The notes: generated by a model not told the origin, from the letters alone. Counted from the stretch's first letter, positions 40,919-50,129 are shown. The stretch is 64,000 bases of DNA from RGIG3701 sp030530205 (GCA_030530205.1 JAUMVK010000008.1:1-64000), one strand, 5' to 3'. Made by a program: numbers and translations.

Positions 40919-42445
40919 ATGACCCCTTCATCCATCACGATCCTGGTCGTCGATAATGAGCCGGAACACGCGCAAATCGTGGCTTACGGGCTTTCAAAAG
41001 TTGGTTACGTCACGGAAATCGCCACCTCCGGCGAAGAAGCGATCGAGAAAATCACCGCCGGCTATTACGACGTCATTTTCACCGACCTGATCATGGAAGG
41101 CGTGGATGGTTTTGGGGTCCTCAACTGCGCGCGGGAATCCCTTCCGAACTGCGCCGTGATCATCATGACCGGCCACGGGAGTGTCCCCTCCGCCGTCAGT
41201 GCGATGCAGCAGGGCGCGTTCAATTACCTCCTCAAACCCCTCGACCTCAAGCAGCTTCGGGCCGTGGCGGAAAAGGCCGCCGAAAGCGCGTCGCTGAAAC
41301 GCACGAATCTGGAGCTTCAAACCCGCCTGGACGAAAAGTTCGGCTTTGAGAAACTGGTCGGGAACAGTCCCGAGATGGTCGCGATCGTGGAAAAACTTCG
41401 CCGCGTCTCGCCGACTAATTCTACGGTCCTGATCCAGGGCGCGACGGGTACGGGAAAAGAACTCATCGCGCAGGCCATTCACCAGAACAGTCCGCGCAAG
41501 AACAAGCCGTTCGTCGGGCTGAACTGCGCCGCGTTAAGTGATAATCTGCTCGAAAGCGAGCTTTTCGGACACGTCAAAGGCGCGTTCACCGGTGCCATAG
41601 CGGACCGAATGGGGAAAATCGAATACGCAAACGGCGGGACGCTCTTCCTCGATGAGGTCGGTGATATGCCGATGGCGACCCAGATCAAACTCCTGCGCGT
41701 GCTGGAAGAAAGCGAGATCACCCGCGTCGGGTCCAACACGCCGATCAAAGTGAACGTCCGGCTCATCTCCGCCACCAACCGGGACCTTTCCGACGCGATC
41801 GAGGCGGGGACGTTCCGCAGCGATTTGTACCACCGGCTGAAAGTCGTCTCGATCCGGCTGCCCGCGCTGGTGGAACGCCACGGCGACATTCCGGTCCTGA
41901 TCGACCATTTCATCCGCGTCTTCTGCGAGAAGCACGGAAAAGAAGTCCGGGGAATGACCGCCGCGGCCCGGAAATATCTGCTCCAGTACGACTACCCCGG
42001 GAACGTCCGCCAGCTGCGGAACATCATCGAGAGCATGGTCGTGATGGACTACGACGGCCTCCTGAACGTGGACGATCTGCCGGAGGAACTCGACGAACTG
42101 GTCTCGCCGGAAGAACGCGCCGAAGCGGAAAAAGAGGCTGCAGACGAACTGAGGCGGTTCCAGAACGCACACACGGCCCCCACGGCTGCGCAGCCTGCCG
42201 TGGTTCCCTCGAGTCCGAATCAGGAAGATCCGTCCCGGGTGATTTGCCTGCCGAACGAGCCGACCTCGGACTCCGCCACACCCATCGGGCCGCTGGCGCC
42301 GTTCATCGGGAAAACGATGGATGAACTGGAACGGGAATTTCTCCGTGAGACGCTGGCCCACACGAACGGGAACCGGGAAGAAGCCGCGGCGATGCTGGGG
42401 ATCAGCGAGAGAACGCTCTACAGAAAGATCAAAGAGGGGAAATAA
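40919..42445 (+). CDS. Sigma-54-dependent response regulator (NtrC family)
   Basis: A 508-residue regulator with three domains. The receiver domain (6-120) has phospho-acceptor Asp56 in DVIFTDLIM. The AAA+ domain has Walker A GATGTGKE (174-181), the sigma-54-contacting GAFTGA loop (221-226), Walker B LFLDEV (242-247) and the R-finger region FRSDLYHRLKV. A Fis-type helix-turn-helix ends the protein (REEAAAMLGISERTLYRKI). An extra low-complexity linker (about 395-470) separates AAA+ from DNA binding. It should activate promoters read by sigma-54 RNA polymerase. No kinase gene is adjacent. The soluble histidine kinase at 9288 is the only one in the window. The 3' end abuts a REP-like inverted pair. 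Confidence 0.95.
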   Translation: MTPSSITILVVDNEPEHAQIVAYGLSKVGYVTEIATSGEEAIEKITAGYYDVIFTDLIMEGVDGFGVLNCARESLPNCAVIIMTGHGSVPSAVSAMQQGAFNYLLKPLDLKQLRAVAEKAAESASLKRTNLELQTRLDEKFGFEKLVGNSPEMVAIVEKLRRVSPTNSTVLIQGATGTGKELIAQAIHQNSPRKNKPFVGLNCAALSDNLLESELFGHVKGAFTGAIADRMGKIEYANGGTLFLDEVGDMPMATQIKLLRVLEESEITRVGSNTPIKVNVRLISATNRDLSDAIEAGTFRSDLYHRLKVVSIRLPALVERHGDIPVLIDHFIRVFCEKHGKEVRGMTAAARKYLLQYDYPGNVRQLRNIIESMVVMDYDGLLNVDDLPEELDELVSPEERAEAEKEAADELRRFQNAHTAPTAAQPAVVPSSPNQEDPSRVICLPNEPTSDSATPIGPLAPFIGKTMDELEREFLRETLAHTNGNREEAAAMLGISERTLYRKIKEGK

Positions 42446-42446
42446 T

Positions 42447-42537
42447 GCGGAGACGACGCTTCCAGCGTCGTCATTCATTCATAATTTTAAATTCTTAATT
42501 CATTATCAAAAGACGACGCTGGAAGCGTCGTCTCCGC
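42447..42537. repeat. REP-like inverted pair (family C)
   Basis: Two perfect 26-bp reverse-complementary arms (42447-42472 and 42512-42537) surround 39 bp of AT-rich sequence. Each arm is itself a hairpin, ACGACGCT-TCC-AGCGTCGT. So the element resembles a REP pair (BIME) of enterobacteria. It begins 1 bp after the response-regulator stop and ends 37 bp from the convergent rhaB stop, where it could cap both mRNAs. Sequence next to the right arm (AAGTTGACACGTATGGG) is also shared with the 47.5-kb copy. Confidence 0.88.
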
Positions 42538-42573
42538 AAGTTGACACGTATGGGAACATCGGCCGCCAGATCT

Positions 42574-44070
42574 TTAGCAGATTTTCCTGTATTTCTCGTA
42601 TGCTTCGTCCCACGCGGCCGTGTTTTGCGGCTCGTACGTCTCCATCGGGAAACTGTTCCGGACGATCGCACGCGCCTCGGAAATGTCGCGGACCGCGCCG
42701 TCGGAGATGGCCTGGATCATAATATTTCCAATGGCGGTCGCTTCTACCGGCCCGGTCACCACGCGACGCCCGGTCGCGTTGGCGGTCATCTGGCAAAGCT
42801 GGCGGTTTTTCGTCCCGCCGCCCACAATGTGGATCGTTTCAATACGCTGGCCATTGATCTCCTCGCACATGCGGAAAACGTCGCGGAACCGCATCGCAAT
42901 GCTTTCCACTGCGCATTTGAGGACTTCGCCTTCGGTCTGCGGGACGCTCTGGCCCGTACGCTGGCAGAAACCGACGATCTGCTCCACCATGTTGACCGGC
43001 GCGAAGAATTCGTTCGCCTCGGCGTTGATGAAACGCTGAAGTGACGGCGCGGCGTCGCTCATGGCGGTCAGTTCGTCCCAGTTCCAGTCTTTACCCTGCG
43101 CGTTCCAGATGCGTTTGCACTCCTGCAGGATCCACATGCCGGTGATGTTTTTCAGGACGCGCCACGTGTTTCCCACGCCGCCTTCGTTGGTGAAATTCAG
43201 CTCGAGCATTTTCTCGTTGATGATCGGTTTGGGAGACTCGATCCCCATGAGTGCCCACGTTCCGAGCGAGATGTACGCCCAGTCCGGCTGCGCCCCGGGT
43301 TTCGTCTCGGCTGGAACCGCCATTACGGCGCTTGCCGTGTCGTGCGTCCCGGGCAGAACGACCGAAACTTCAGGCCCCAGGCCCGTTTTTTCCTGCACGC
43401 TCTTGCGCAGTGGGCCGAGATTCGTGCCGGGAGGCGTGATCTTGCCGAGGAAATGCGTCGGAACGCCCAGTTTTTCGAGGAGTTCCCACGCCCAGTCGCC
43501 CGTCAGCGGGTTGAAAAACTGCGTGGTTGTCGCGTTGGTGAACTCGTTCGCCTTCACGCCGCTCAGGAGCCAGTGGAAAACGTCGGGGATCTGCAAAAAG
43601 CGCTTTCCTACGCTCAGGAGCGGGTCCCCGGCGCGCTGCATCGCCACGAGCTGATACACCGTGTTGAACTGCATGAACTGCAAGCCCGTCTGGGCGAAAA
43701 TTTCCGCGCGGGAGACCGTTTCAAACGCGGCTTCCGGGAAACCGTCGGTCCGGTGGTCGCGGTACGTCACCGGGTTCCCGAGCAGGTGGTCATTCTGGTC
43801 GAGCATCGCGAAATCGACCCCCCAAGTATCGACCCCGACGCTCTGGAGTGTTTCGCCTTCAGCGAGTTTTGACGCGGTGACGGCCAGGCCCTGCTGAACG
43901 TTTTTCCAGAGGGCGGGCAGATCCCAGTAATTCGTTCCGCCGAGGTCCACGCCTCCGTTTTCGAAACGAAACATTTCTTCAAGGGTGAGGGTTTCCCCAT
44001 CCAGGCGACCCAGTACATGACGCCCGGATGACGCGCCCATATCGACGGCAAGGTAGTTTTTTGTGCTCAT
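42574..44070 (-). CDS. rhaB: Rhamnulokinase
   Basis: A 498-residue FGGY-family sugar kinase that phosphorylates L-rhamnulose at C1. RhaB-type signatures are YLAVDMGASSGRHVLGRLDG at the N-terminus, VGVDTWGVDFAMLD, then LPGTHDTASAV, YISLGTWALMG and the C-terminal ATP site HIVGGGTKNRQLCQMTAN. The length matches the family. Rhamnose isomerase and aldolase genes are not in the window. The secreted GH78 rhamnosidase at 4805 would supply rhamnose. It has a good promoter divergent from that of uppS. Confidence 0.95.
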   Translation of the reverse strand: MSTKNYLAVDMGASSGRHVLGRLDGETLTLEEMFRFENGGVDLGGTNYWDLPALWKNVQQGLAVTASKLAEGETLQSVGVDTWGVDFAMLDQNDHLLGNPVTYRDHRTDGFPEAAFETVSRAEIFAQTGLQFMQFNTVYQLVAMQRAGDPLLSVGKRFLQIPDVFHWLLSGVKANEFTNATTTQFFNPLTGDWAWELLEKLGVPTHFLGKITPPGTNLGPLRKSVQEKTGLGPEVSVVLPGTHDTASAVMAVPAETKPGAQPDWAYISLGTWALMGIESPKPIINEKMLELNFTNEGGVGNTWRVLKNITGMWILQECKRIWNAQGKDWNWDELTAMSDAAPSLQRFINAEANEFFAPVNMVEQIVGFCQRTGQSVPQTEGEVLKCAVESIAMRFRDVFRMCEEINGQRIETIHIVGGGTKNRQLCQMTANATGRRVVTGPVEATAIGNIMIQAISDGAVRDISEARAIVRNSFPMETYEPQNTAAWDEAYEKYRKIC

Positions 44071-44173
44071 CTTTTTTTGTTTTTTGAGGTTCTGAGGGAC
44101 CCACCCGCGGTGAGTTTCCCGGTTGAAAAACGACTGATTTTACTTGAACGAGCGAGTTGCGGCTCAAATCTCC

Positions 44174-44202
44174 ATTCTACCACAGACTCCCGAATATTTC
44201 AA
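44174..44202 (-). promoter_or_regulatory. Promoter for rhaB
   Basis: On the minus strand: TTGAAA (44202-44197), a 17-bp spacer, then TAGAAT (44179-44174) with an extended TGG. The leader to the ATG at 44070 is about 97 nt. Confidence 0.65.
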
Positions 44203-44242
44203 CCGCCCGGCCAAAAATTTTCGGAAAATTTTTTCAGGGGGC

Positions 44243-44270
44243 TTGACTTTCTGCCGGGCTGCGGTATGAT
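44243..44270 (+). promoter_or_regulatory. Promoter for uppS
   Basis: TTGACT (44243-44248), a 16-bp spacer, then TATGAT (44265-44270). The start would be near 44277, almost on top of an ATG at 44279. This favours the later ATG at 44312 as the true uppS start. Confidence 0.65.
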
Positions 44271-44311
44271 TTAGTTAAATGTCCTTTTCGCTTTTTCACA
44301 GGAACCGTTTT

Positions 44312-45070
44312 ATGTTTTTCTGGTCCCGACCGTCCAAAAAATCCTCCCCCATCCCGACCGGGCCGGAGGTGAATCGTCTGCGGCACGTTGCGATCATCAT
44401 GGATGGAAACGGGCGCTGGGCGCAGAAGCGTGGCTTACCCCGCGCCGCCGGGCACCGGGAAGGGGTCAATGCGGTCGAGAAAATCGTCTCGGAGGCCGTT
44501 CGGCTGAATCTTGAAATTCTGACTCTTTACTGCTTTTCAAACGAAAACTGGAAACGCCCCAAATTGGAGCTTGAGGCCCTGATGGCGCTTTTGGAACACT
44601 TCATGGTCTCCTCCCGTCCAAAGTTCATGAGAAACAATATTCGTCTGCGTGTCATTGGCCGCCGAGATGGTTTGCCAGAGTCTGCTCTCGTGAAGATGGA
44701 TGAAACGGTCGCCCTGACCTCGCAAAATACGGGTCTGACGCTTCAGCTCGCAATCAATTACGGCGGCCGTCAGGAACTTGTGGACGCGGCACGGACACTA
44801 GCGAAAAAAGTCCAGGAAGGGGCTTTAAAGCCTGAAGAGATCGATGAAAATCATCTGGCAAGATCGCTTTACACGTCGGGAATCCCGGACCCGGACCTTC
44901 TGATCCGCACGGCGGGCGAGATGCGTCTGAGCAATTTCCTGCTCTGGCAGTTAAGTTACGCCGAGCTTTGGGTTACAGATGTTTGCTGGCCTGATTTTAA
45001 CGAGGAAAAACTGCGCGAGGCGATCACCGCGTTTCAGGGACGTACCCGGCGGTTCGGAGCGGTAAAATAG
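44312..45070 (+). CDS. uppS: Undecaprenyl diphosphate synthase
   Basis: A 252-residue cis-prenyltransferase that builds the C55 lipid carrier for peptidoglycan and surface glycans. Signatures are HVAIIMDGNGRWAQKRGLPR with catalytic Asp31, LYCFSNENWKRP, the substrate-binding RLRVIGRRDGLP, and the C-terminal PDLLIRTAGEMRLSNFLLWQ with SYAELWV. The ATG at 44312 has AGGA nine bases upstream. An in-frame ATG at 44279 lies at the predicted transcription start and is less likely. Downstream is a family-A palindrome. cdsA, often next to uppS, is absent. Confidence 0.95.
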   Translation: MFFWSRPSKKSSPIPTGPEVNRLRHVAIIMDGNGRWAQKRGLPRAAGHREGVNAVEKIVSEAVRLNLEILTLYCFSNENWKRPKLELEALMALLEHFMVSSRPKFMRNNIRLRVIGRRDGLPESALVKMDETVALTSQNTGLTLQLAINYGGRQELVDAARTLAKKVQEGALKPEEIDENHLARSLYTSGIPDPDLLIRTAGEMRLSNFLLWQLSYAELWVTDVCWPDFNEEKLREAITAFQGRTRRFGAVK

Positions 45071-45139
45071 AAAAATCGGATTTTCTCAAGACTTCAAGAC
45101 TCTTTTTTCAGGTGGGAGCGCGTTCCACTTTCAGCCCTA

Positions 45140-45235
45140 ATTTAAACACGGATTTCCACGGATTTTTGAGGATTAAAAGGATTTCGTTTTGAGAAAATGG
45201 AATCCTTCAAATCCCGTAGAAATCCGTGTTTAAAT
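45140..45235. repeat. Inverted repeat, family A, copy 3
   Basis: Arms at 45140-45164 and 45210-45235 (ATTTAAACACGG start) pair with about two differences around a 45-bp spacer rich in GGATT words. It lies between the convergent uppS and glnN, where it could act as a shared 3'-end structure. Confidence 0.85.
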
Positions 45236-45263
45236 GGGAGTTTCCAGTTCAACGGGTTCTGGT

Positions 45264-47435
45264 TTACCGGATGAAAAGCAGTTCCGCGTAGTTGGGGAGC
45301 GGCCAGATCTCGTCTTCGGTCAGGTTTTCGAGGTAGTCCACAATGACTCGCAGTGCGTACATTCCTTTCAGGACCGAGTCACGGTAAAACGTCGCTTTCT
45401 CCATCACGCTCATTTCGGGTTTCACTCCCGCCAGGCGCCGTTTCAGGGTTTCGATCGCCTGAACGAGCAGATCGAGTTTTTCGTCCAGTTCCTGCATGAT
45501 CTTGCGCTGCGTGACGGTCGTCAGCCCGGGCAGAATGTTGGTTTTGTGCCGGATCACCGCGGGGAGGATCATCGTCTGCGCGATCCGAATCATCGAGGCT
45601 GCCTCGATCCCGCGGACCATGCAGTAATTCTCGGCCGTGATCTCCTGCCGACTGCGCAGCTCAGACTCGGTGAAAACGCCGTACTTCCCGAACAGTTCGA
45701 TCGACTCCAGCTCTGTGAAGACCGGCAGACAGTCCACCGTGTCGCGCAGGTTGGGCAGACCGCGGCGTTCGGACTCTTCTACCCACTCCTGCGAGTAATT
45801 ATCGCCATTGAAAAGGATCGGGCGGAATTCGCGGATCATCCCGGCGAGCACGGATCGAACGGCCGCTTTGAAGGTTTTGCCTTCGGCCATTTCGGCCTCG
45901 ATGCGTGTGGCAGCGAAATCGAGGCTTTCCGCGACGATCGTGTTCAAAACCGTCACGGCAGCCGCCGAGTTCTGGCTCGAGCCGACGGCGCGGAACTCGA
46001 ATTTATTCCCCGTGAACGCGAACGGGCTGGTCCGGTTCCGGTCACCGGAGTGACGTTTGAGCTTTTTCAGGATGGGAAGCCCGATCGCCCGCTCCGCCTC
46101 CCCGGAGTGCGGGGCGTCTTCGGATTCCGTGTGACCGTCCGCGATGAAGTCCAAAATGTCGGTCATTTCCTTCCCGAGGTAAACGCTCATGATCGCCGGC
46201 GGCGCTTCGGCGGCTCCGAGCCTGCAGTCATTGTTGGGCGTAGCGGTCGAAAGACGCAAAAGACGCGCGTATTTGTGTACGGCCCGGCACACAACCGCGC
46301 AGAAAACGAGGTATTGGGCGTTACTTTCCGGCGTGTCGCCCGGTTCGAGGAGATTTTCGCCCGTATCGGTGCTGATCGACCAGTTGTTGTGCTTTCCGGA
46401 GCCGTTCACCCCCGCGAAAGGTTTCTCATGAAGCAGGCACACGAAACCGTGGCGGCGGGCCGTCTGGCGCAGGATCTGCATCACGAGCATCTGGTGGTCC
46501 AGCGCGAGGTTGGTCGATTCAAACGTCGGCGCCAGCTCGAACTGCCCCGGCGCGACTTCGTTGTGGCGGGTCTTGATCGGAACGCCGAGTTTCATCAGTT
46601 CAAACTCGACTTCAGTCATGAACGCCAGAACCCGTTCCGGGATCGCGCCGAAGTAATTATCCTCGAGCTCCTGGCCTTTGGGCGGACGTGCGCCGAAAAG
46701 AGTCCGGCCGCAGACGATCAGGTCCGGCCGCTGGATCGCCAGGCGCCGGTCCACGAGGAAATATTCCTGTTCCACGCCGAGCGTACATTCCACCCGCGTG
46801 GCTTCCGTGTTTCCGAAAAGACGCAGGACGCGCAGCGCTTCGCGGTTCAGGACGTCGAGCGAGCGGAGCATCGGAGTCTTCTGGTCGAGCGAATCACCGG
46901 TCCAGCTCACGAACATGGTGGGAATGACGAGCGTCGCGCCGTTGGGATTTTGAAGAATAAACGCGGGACTGGAAGGGTCCCAGGCCGTGTAGCCGCGGGC
47001 CTCGAACGTGGCGCGCAGACCACCGGAGGGAAAACTCGAAGCGTCGGACTCGCCGCGGATCAGTTCGTTCCCACTGAATTTCGCGATCGCTTTCAGAAAA
47101 CCGCTGGGGGTGAGGAACGAGTCGTGCTTCTCGGCCGTGCCGCCGGTCATGGGCTGGAACCAGTGGGAGTAGTGCGTCGCGCCGTGTTCCATCGCCCAGT
47201 CCCGCATGGCCGCCGCGACGATCGGGGCGATCGTCGGGTCCAGACCGCCACCGCACCGGATGGTCTGCTGGAGGGATTCAAAGACTTCAGCGGGAAGGCG
47301 TTCTTTCTGCACGGCCTCAGTAAAAACGAGCGATGCGTAAATCTCTGTAAGGTTGCTGGTTTTGTAATCAACCAGTCCGCTGCGGGTGGTAATTTGGGTT
47401 CCGATGGATTTGACGGCGTTCTGTCTGGCGTTCAT
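45264..47435 (-). CDS. glnN: Glutamine synthetase type III
   Basis: A 723-residue enzyme that makes glutamine from glutamate, ammonia and ATP. The length (over 700) and motifs place it in class III. HGATHYSHWFQPMTGGTAEKHD is near the N-terminus. LECTLGVEQEYFLVDRRL-like residues (RVECTLGVEQEYFLVD), GVPIKTRHNEVAPGQFELAP and GSGKHNNWSISTDTGENLL form the active site. It starts MNARQNAVKSIG. I chose the ATG at 47435 because the predicted promoter start (near 47471) lies downstream of the longer option at 47489. No glutamate synthase or PII gene is nearby. Confidence 0.93.
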   Translation of the reverse strand: MNARQNAVKSIGTQITTRSGLVDYKTSNLTEIYASLVFTEAVQKERLPAEVFESLQQTIRCGGGLDPTIAPIVAAAMRDWAMEHGATHYSHWFQPMTGGTAEKHDSFLTPSGFLKAIAKFSGNELIRGESDASSFPSGGLRATFEARGYTAWDPSSPAFILQNPNGATLVIPTMFVSWTGDSLDQKTPMLRSLDVLNREALRVLRLFGNTEATRVECTLGVEQEYFLVDRRLAIQRPDLIVCGRTLFGARPPKGQELEDNYFGAIPERVLAFMTEVEFELMKLGVPIKTRHNEVAPGQFELAPTFESTNLALDHQMLVMQILRQTARRHGFVCLLHEKPFAGVNGSGKHNNWSISTDTGENLLEPGDTPESNAQYLVFCAVVCRAVHKYARLLRLSTATPNNDCRLGAAEAPPAIMSVYLGKEMTDILDFIADGHTESEDAPHSGEAERAIGLPILKKLKRHSGDRNRTSPFAFTGNKFEFRAVGSSQNSAAAVTVLNTIVAESLDFAATRIEAEMAEGKTFKAAVRSVLAGMIREFRPILFNGDNYSQEWVEESERRGLPNLRDTVDCLPVFTELESIELFGKYGVFTESELRSRQEITAENYCMVRGIEAASMIRIAQTMILPAVIRHKTNILPGLTTVTQRKIMQELDEKLDLLVQAIETLKRRLAGVKPEMSVMEKATFYRDSVLKGMYALRVIVDYLENLTEDEIWPLPNYAELLFIR

Positions 47436-47477
47436 AGGCTTTTTAAGATGAGTGGGGGAAAAACAGCTTTCTTTCCT

Positions 47478-47486
47478 ATTATACCA
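47478..47486 (-). promoter_or_regulatory. Extended -10 promoter for glnN
   Basis: On the minus strand TGGTATAAT is a perfect TGnTATAAT element, with TATAAT at 47483-47478. The -35 is weak. Transcription would start near 47471 and give a 36-nt leader. No obvious sigma-54 -24/-12 element was seen here. Confidence 0.55.
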
Positions 47487-47576
47487 CAAAAATCGCCATC
47501 TGCCATCCCCCGGGAGAGAAAAAATTTAAAATGGGGAAATTTTTCCAGCACATCTCCCCCATACGTATCAACTTAC

Positions 47577-47685
47577 GGGGACGACGCTGGAAGCGTCATC
47601 ATAAAAATAAAGACATTTTTAAAAGACGACGCTGGAAGCGTCGTCCCCGTAGAACCAGGATAGGGGAACGACGCGGAATGCGCCG
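47577..47685. repeat. REP-like repeats (family C), three units
   Basis: Two units point the same way: 47577-47600 (GGGGACGACGCTGGAAGCG) and 47625-47648 (ACGACGCTGGAAGCGTCGT then CCCCG). A diverged third palindrome (about 47660-47690, GGGGAACGACGCGGAATGCG) follows. The flank ATACGTATCAACTTACGG matches, in reverse, the flank of the 42.5-kb copy. The cluster lies beyond the 3' end of the GH50-like gene and upstream of the glnN promoter. Confidence 0.8.
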
Positions 47686-47709
47686 TTTCCCACAACCCGA
47701 TTTCTTGTT

Positions 47710-49806
47710 TCATTTTCCATACCGGATCTCATACATTTTACGCCCGATCTCACGCACTTTCGCGATCGTTTCCGGGTACGGCGTGTCGGTCAGGTCCACG
47801 AGACCGATCTGGTAGTTCTCGCCGTCGAACCGCCCCGTGAACGGCTGCGAGCCATACTGGAACCAGTGCGTCCCGACGAAATTCGGATGATTCAGCGCCG
47901 AGAGCACGTAGTCGTAGTACTTCTGCGCGCGGTCGTTCTGGTCTTTCGTCGGCACCAGACCCGTGTGGAACATTCCGCGGTCGAGCGCACCGAAATGGAA
48001 CTCCCCGATGATGACCGGACGGTCGATCCCCTCCGGGAGCGTGAAGCCGTCGAGCGACACCTGGTAGCGGTTGAAGCTCATCACGTCCACGAATTTCGCC
48101 ATCGAACGCGTCGCGCGGTCATTTCCCCACGCGAAGCGGCAGCCCAAATCCAGAACATCGGGAACGGCCGCTTTGAGTTCTTCGCTGATGATCCGGAAAT
48201 ATTGATCGGCGATCACGGAATAGAAGTCCGCCAGGTCGGCGTACACGGCCGAGGTCTTTTCATTTGCGGTCTTCGGAACGTCTTTCCCCTGAAGCATCGC
48301 GTCCCACGACGCGTACCCGGTCTTCCAGGCCTCGTTCAGCTTTTCCACGGTTTCGTACTTTTTCTGGAGGAATTTTACCAGTTCCTGCTTGGCCGGCTGG
48401 TCGGACGGCGAGGTCAGAGCGGCCTTGGAAAGGGACGTTTCATCCCCCCACGCCAATTCATTATTCGTGAAAGCGCCGATGCAGTACGGACTTTCCAGGG
48501 CTTCTTTCTGCCGGGCGACCGCACCGCGGATTGACTGACGGAAGCCGTCGTCGAACGGGTCCGGGAATTTTCCCCAGTAGCCTTCGGAGCCTTCAATGTT
48601 CCGCCCGCGGCAGTTGAGCGTCACGGTGTAGGGCGTTTTCTGCTGCATATAAATATTCCCGTCGGACCAGTTTCCGATCGTGTTCATCGCCCAGCTCGCG
48701 AGGCGTTTGTGCGCCAGTTTATTGTGGATCTGCTCGTAATCGCCGCCGTACTTCCGTTTCAGGTTGGACCGGGTCCAGTTGTACGCGCGGACCGTGCCTT
48801 TATCGCCGTAGAAACCGATGTGTGTCTGCGACCAGCCGTAAAAAGGCGAATCCCCTTCAGGAAGCCCCTCGAAGTAATGCTCGCGGAACTGGATCGGGCC
48901 GGAGCCGTTTCCCATGCCGACGCAGTCCGTTCCGTGGGACCAGAACAAATGCCCCTCGGGGGTGACGAGCCACCACTTTCCGTTGACCTTTTTCGGGTAG
49001 AAATGCCCCGTGCTCTTGAACGTCGGACCATCCAGCCACCCACCGTAAGCGTCCCAGTTCTTCGGGCGGGGATTGGCCGCCAGATCGGCTTTTTCGTCCT
49101 CGATCCTCTGCACGAATTCGGCGTCGGAGTGGATCTTTCCCGGCCAGTCTTCGTACTTGAACTGGCCGTAGCAGTCGATGAACGGGAAGAACTCCTCAGG
49201 GCTCATTTTCATCCAGTCGGCCGTCACGTTATGCGCCTGGTCAAAGAACGCCTTGACCGAGTAAACCCGGTACTTGACCGGCTTCTCCCGTTTCGGCGCG
49301 ATGATGAAGAAGCGGAGGACTTTCTTCCACTCCAGCGCGGCCTGATTCTTTGTACCGCCGGGCAGGCCCCTCATCCCCTCCACCTTTCCCATCAGCTGCG
49401 GGGGAAAACTCGCGGGGATCACGATGACATACTGGTCGCGTTTCTTTCCCGCCGCGCGAATATTCGAGCTGAACCAGTTCGCGTTATTCTGAATGGCGGA
49501 GGCGTCATCGATGCGGATCCCGTACTGAACGGTTTCCTCCTCGAGATTTTCCAGATCGACGACGATTTTCGTGCAGCCGTCGAGATTCCACTCGCCCGCC
49601 CAGATCGGACCGGGCCACGGGTGGGTCGGGTCGTTCCCGTCGAATTCGATGTACGAGCCGTCGTCGGGCTTAATGACGTCCGAGGCGTTGACGTGCGCGA
49701 GTTTGGAATCGGGATCCACGAGCGTGAGCGAAGGGGCTGCGGCTACTCGGGAAACGCCGAAAAACACACTGAGGCCAAGCAGAGCAAGAGAAAGGATTTT
49801 TTTCAT
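47710..49806 (-). CDS. Secreted GH-A clan glycoside hydrolase, GH50/beta-agarase-like
   Basis: A 698-residue protein with a signal peptide (MKKILSLALLGLSVFFGVSRVAAA). An N-terminal carbohydrate-binding-like beta-sandwich (about 25-190) precedes a TIM-barrel domain opened by NGKWWLVTPEGHLFWSHGTDCVG, a stretch typical of GH50-type and related agarase-like enzymes. The likely acid/base is Glu450 in AFTNNELAWG and the nucleophile Glu602 in VIIGEFHFGALDRG. The true substrate could be agar-like galactan, another beta-galactoside, or host glycan. The ATG at 49806 follows AGGA. The frame is open to 49878 but without a site. It is divergent from the FAAL fusion gene. Confidence 0.78.
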   Translation of the reverse strand: MKKILSLALLGLSVFFGVSRVAAAPSLTLVDPDSKLAHVNASDVIKPDDGSYIEFDGNDPTHPWPGPIWAGEWNLDGCTKIVVDLENLEEETVQYGIRIDDASAIQNNANWFSSNIRAAGKKRDQYVIVIPASFPPQLMGKVEGMRGLPGGTKNQAALEWKKVLRFFIIAPKREKPVKYRVYSVKAFFDQAHNVTADWMKMSPEEFFPFIDCYGQFKYEDWPGKIHSDAEFVQRIEDEKADLAANPRPKNWDAYGGWLDGPTFKSTGHFYPKKVNGKWWLVTPEGHLFWSHGTDCVGMGNGSGPIQFREHYFEGLPEGDSPFYGWSQTHIGFYGDKGTVRAYNWTRSNLKRKYGGDYEQIHNKLAHKRLASWAMNTIGNWSDGNIYMQQKTPYTVTLNCRGRNIEGSEGYWGKFPDPFDDGFRQSIRGAVARQKEALESPYCIGAFTNNELAWGDETSLSKAALTSPSDQPAKQELVKFLQKKYETVEKLNEAWKTGYASWDAMLQGKDVPKTANEKTSAVYADLADFYSVIADQYFRIISEELKAAVPDVLDLGCRFAWGNDRATRSMAKFVDVMSFNRYQVSLDGFTLPEGIDRPVIIGEFHFGALDRGMFHTGLVPTKDQNDRAQKYYDYVLSALNHPNFVGTHWFQYGSQPFTGRFDGENYQIGLVDLTDTPYPETIAKVREIGRKMYEIRYGK

Positions 49807-50129
49807 GGGCTGGTTCCTGATGAAAGAGTGGGAAGGAATGGTTGACTTCAGGACGCGGCACGGAAACCCCCGCGCCAAGCGTCGTTTCCTTTAATTGTAA
49901 CCTAAACCCCCGAGGCGTCAAGGGGGATGGCAATGATTTTTAAGATGGAACGGTTAAGCAAAATTTCCTGTTGAGTGTAAGGATTTTATTGGAACGAGAG
50001 TAAAAAAATTCAGGGGCCCTACTTCCAGAAAAGAAAAATTTATGTATAATATGGGAGAATATTATACTGCGTAATTATTTTCAGCGCAGCGAAACCTGTT
50101 ATTGCAGCCGTTAAATTCAGGAGTAAACC
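49807..50129. other. Divergent control region between the GH50-like gene and the FAAL fusion gene
   Basis: 323 bp with no gene. On the plus strand a perfect TATAAT (50045-50050) and a second TATACT (50063-50068) lie in an AT-rich stretch upstream of the fusion gene. Neither has a convincing -35. The rest shows nothing recognisable. Confidence 0.45.

Noticed and set aside
45234..47663. 809-codon open frame on the plus strand opposite glnN
   Set aside because: It mirrors a well-supported glutamine synthetase gene on the minus strand. GC-rich third positions keep the antisense frame open; it shows no domains and is Arg/Val-rich.
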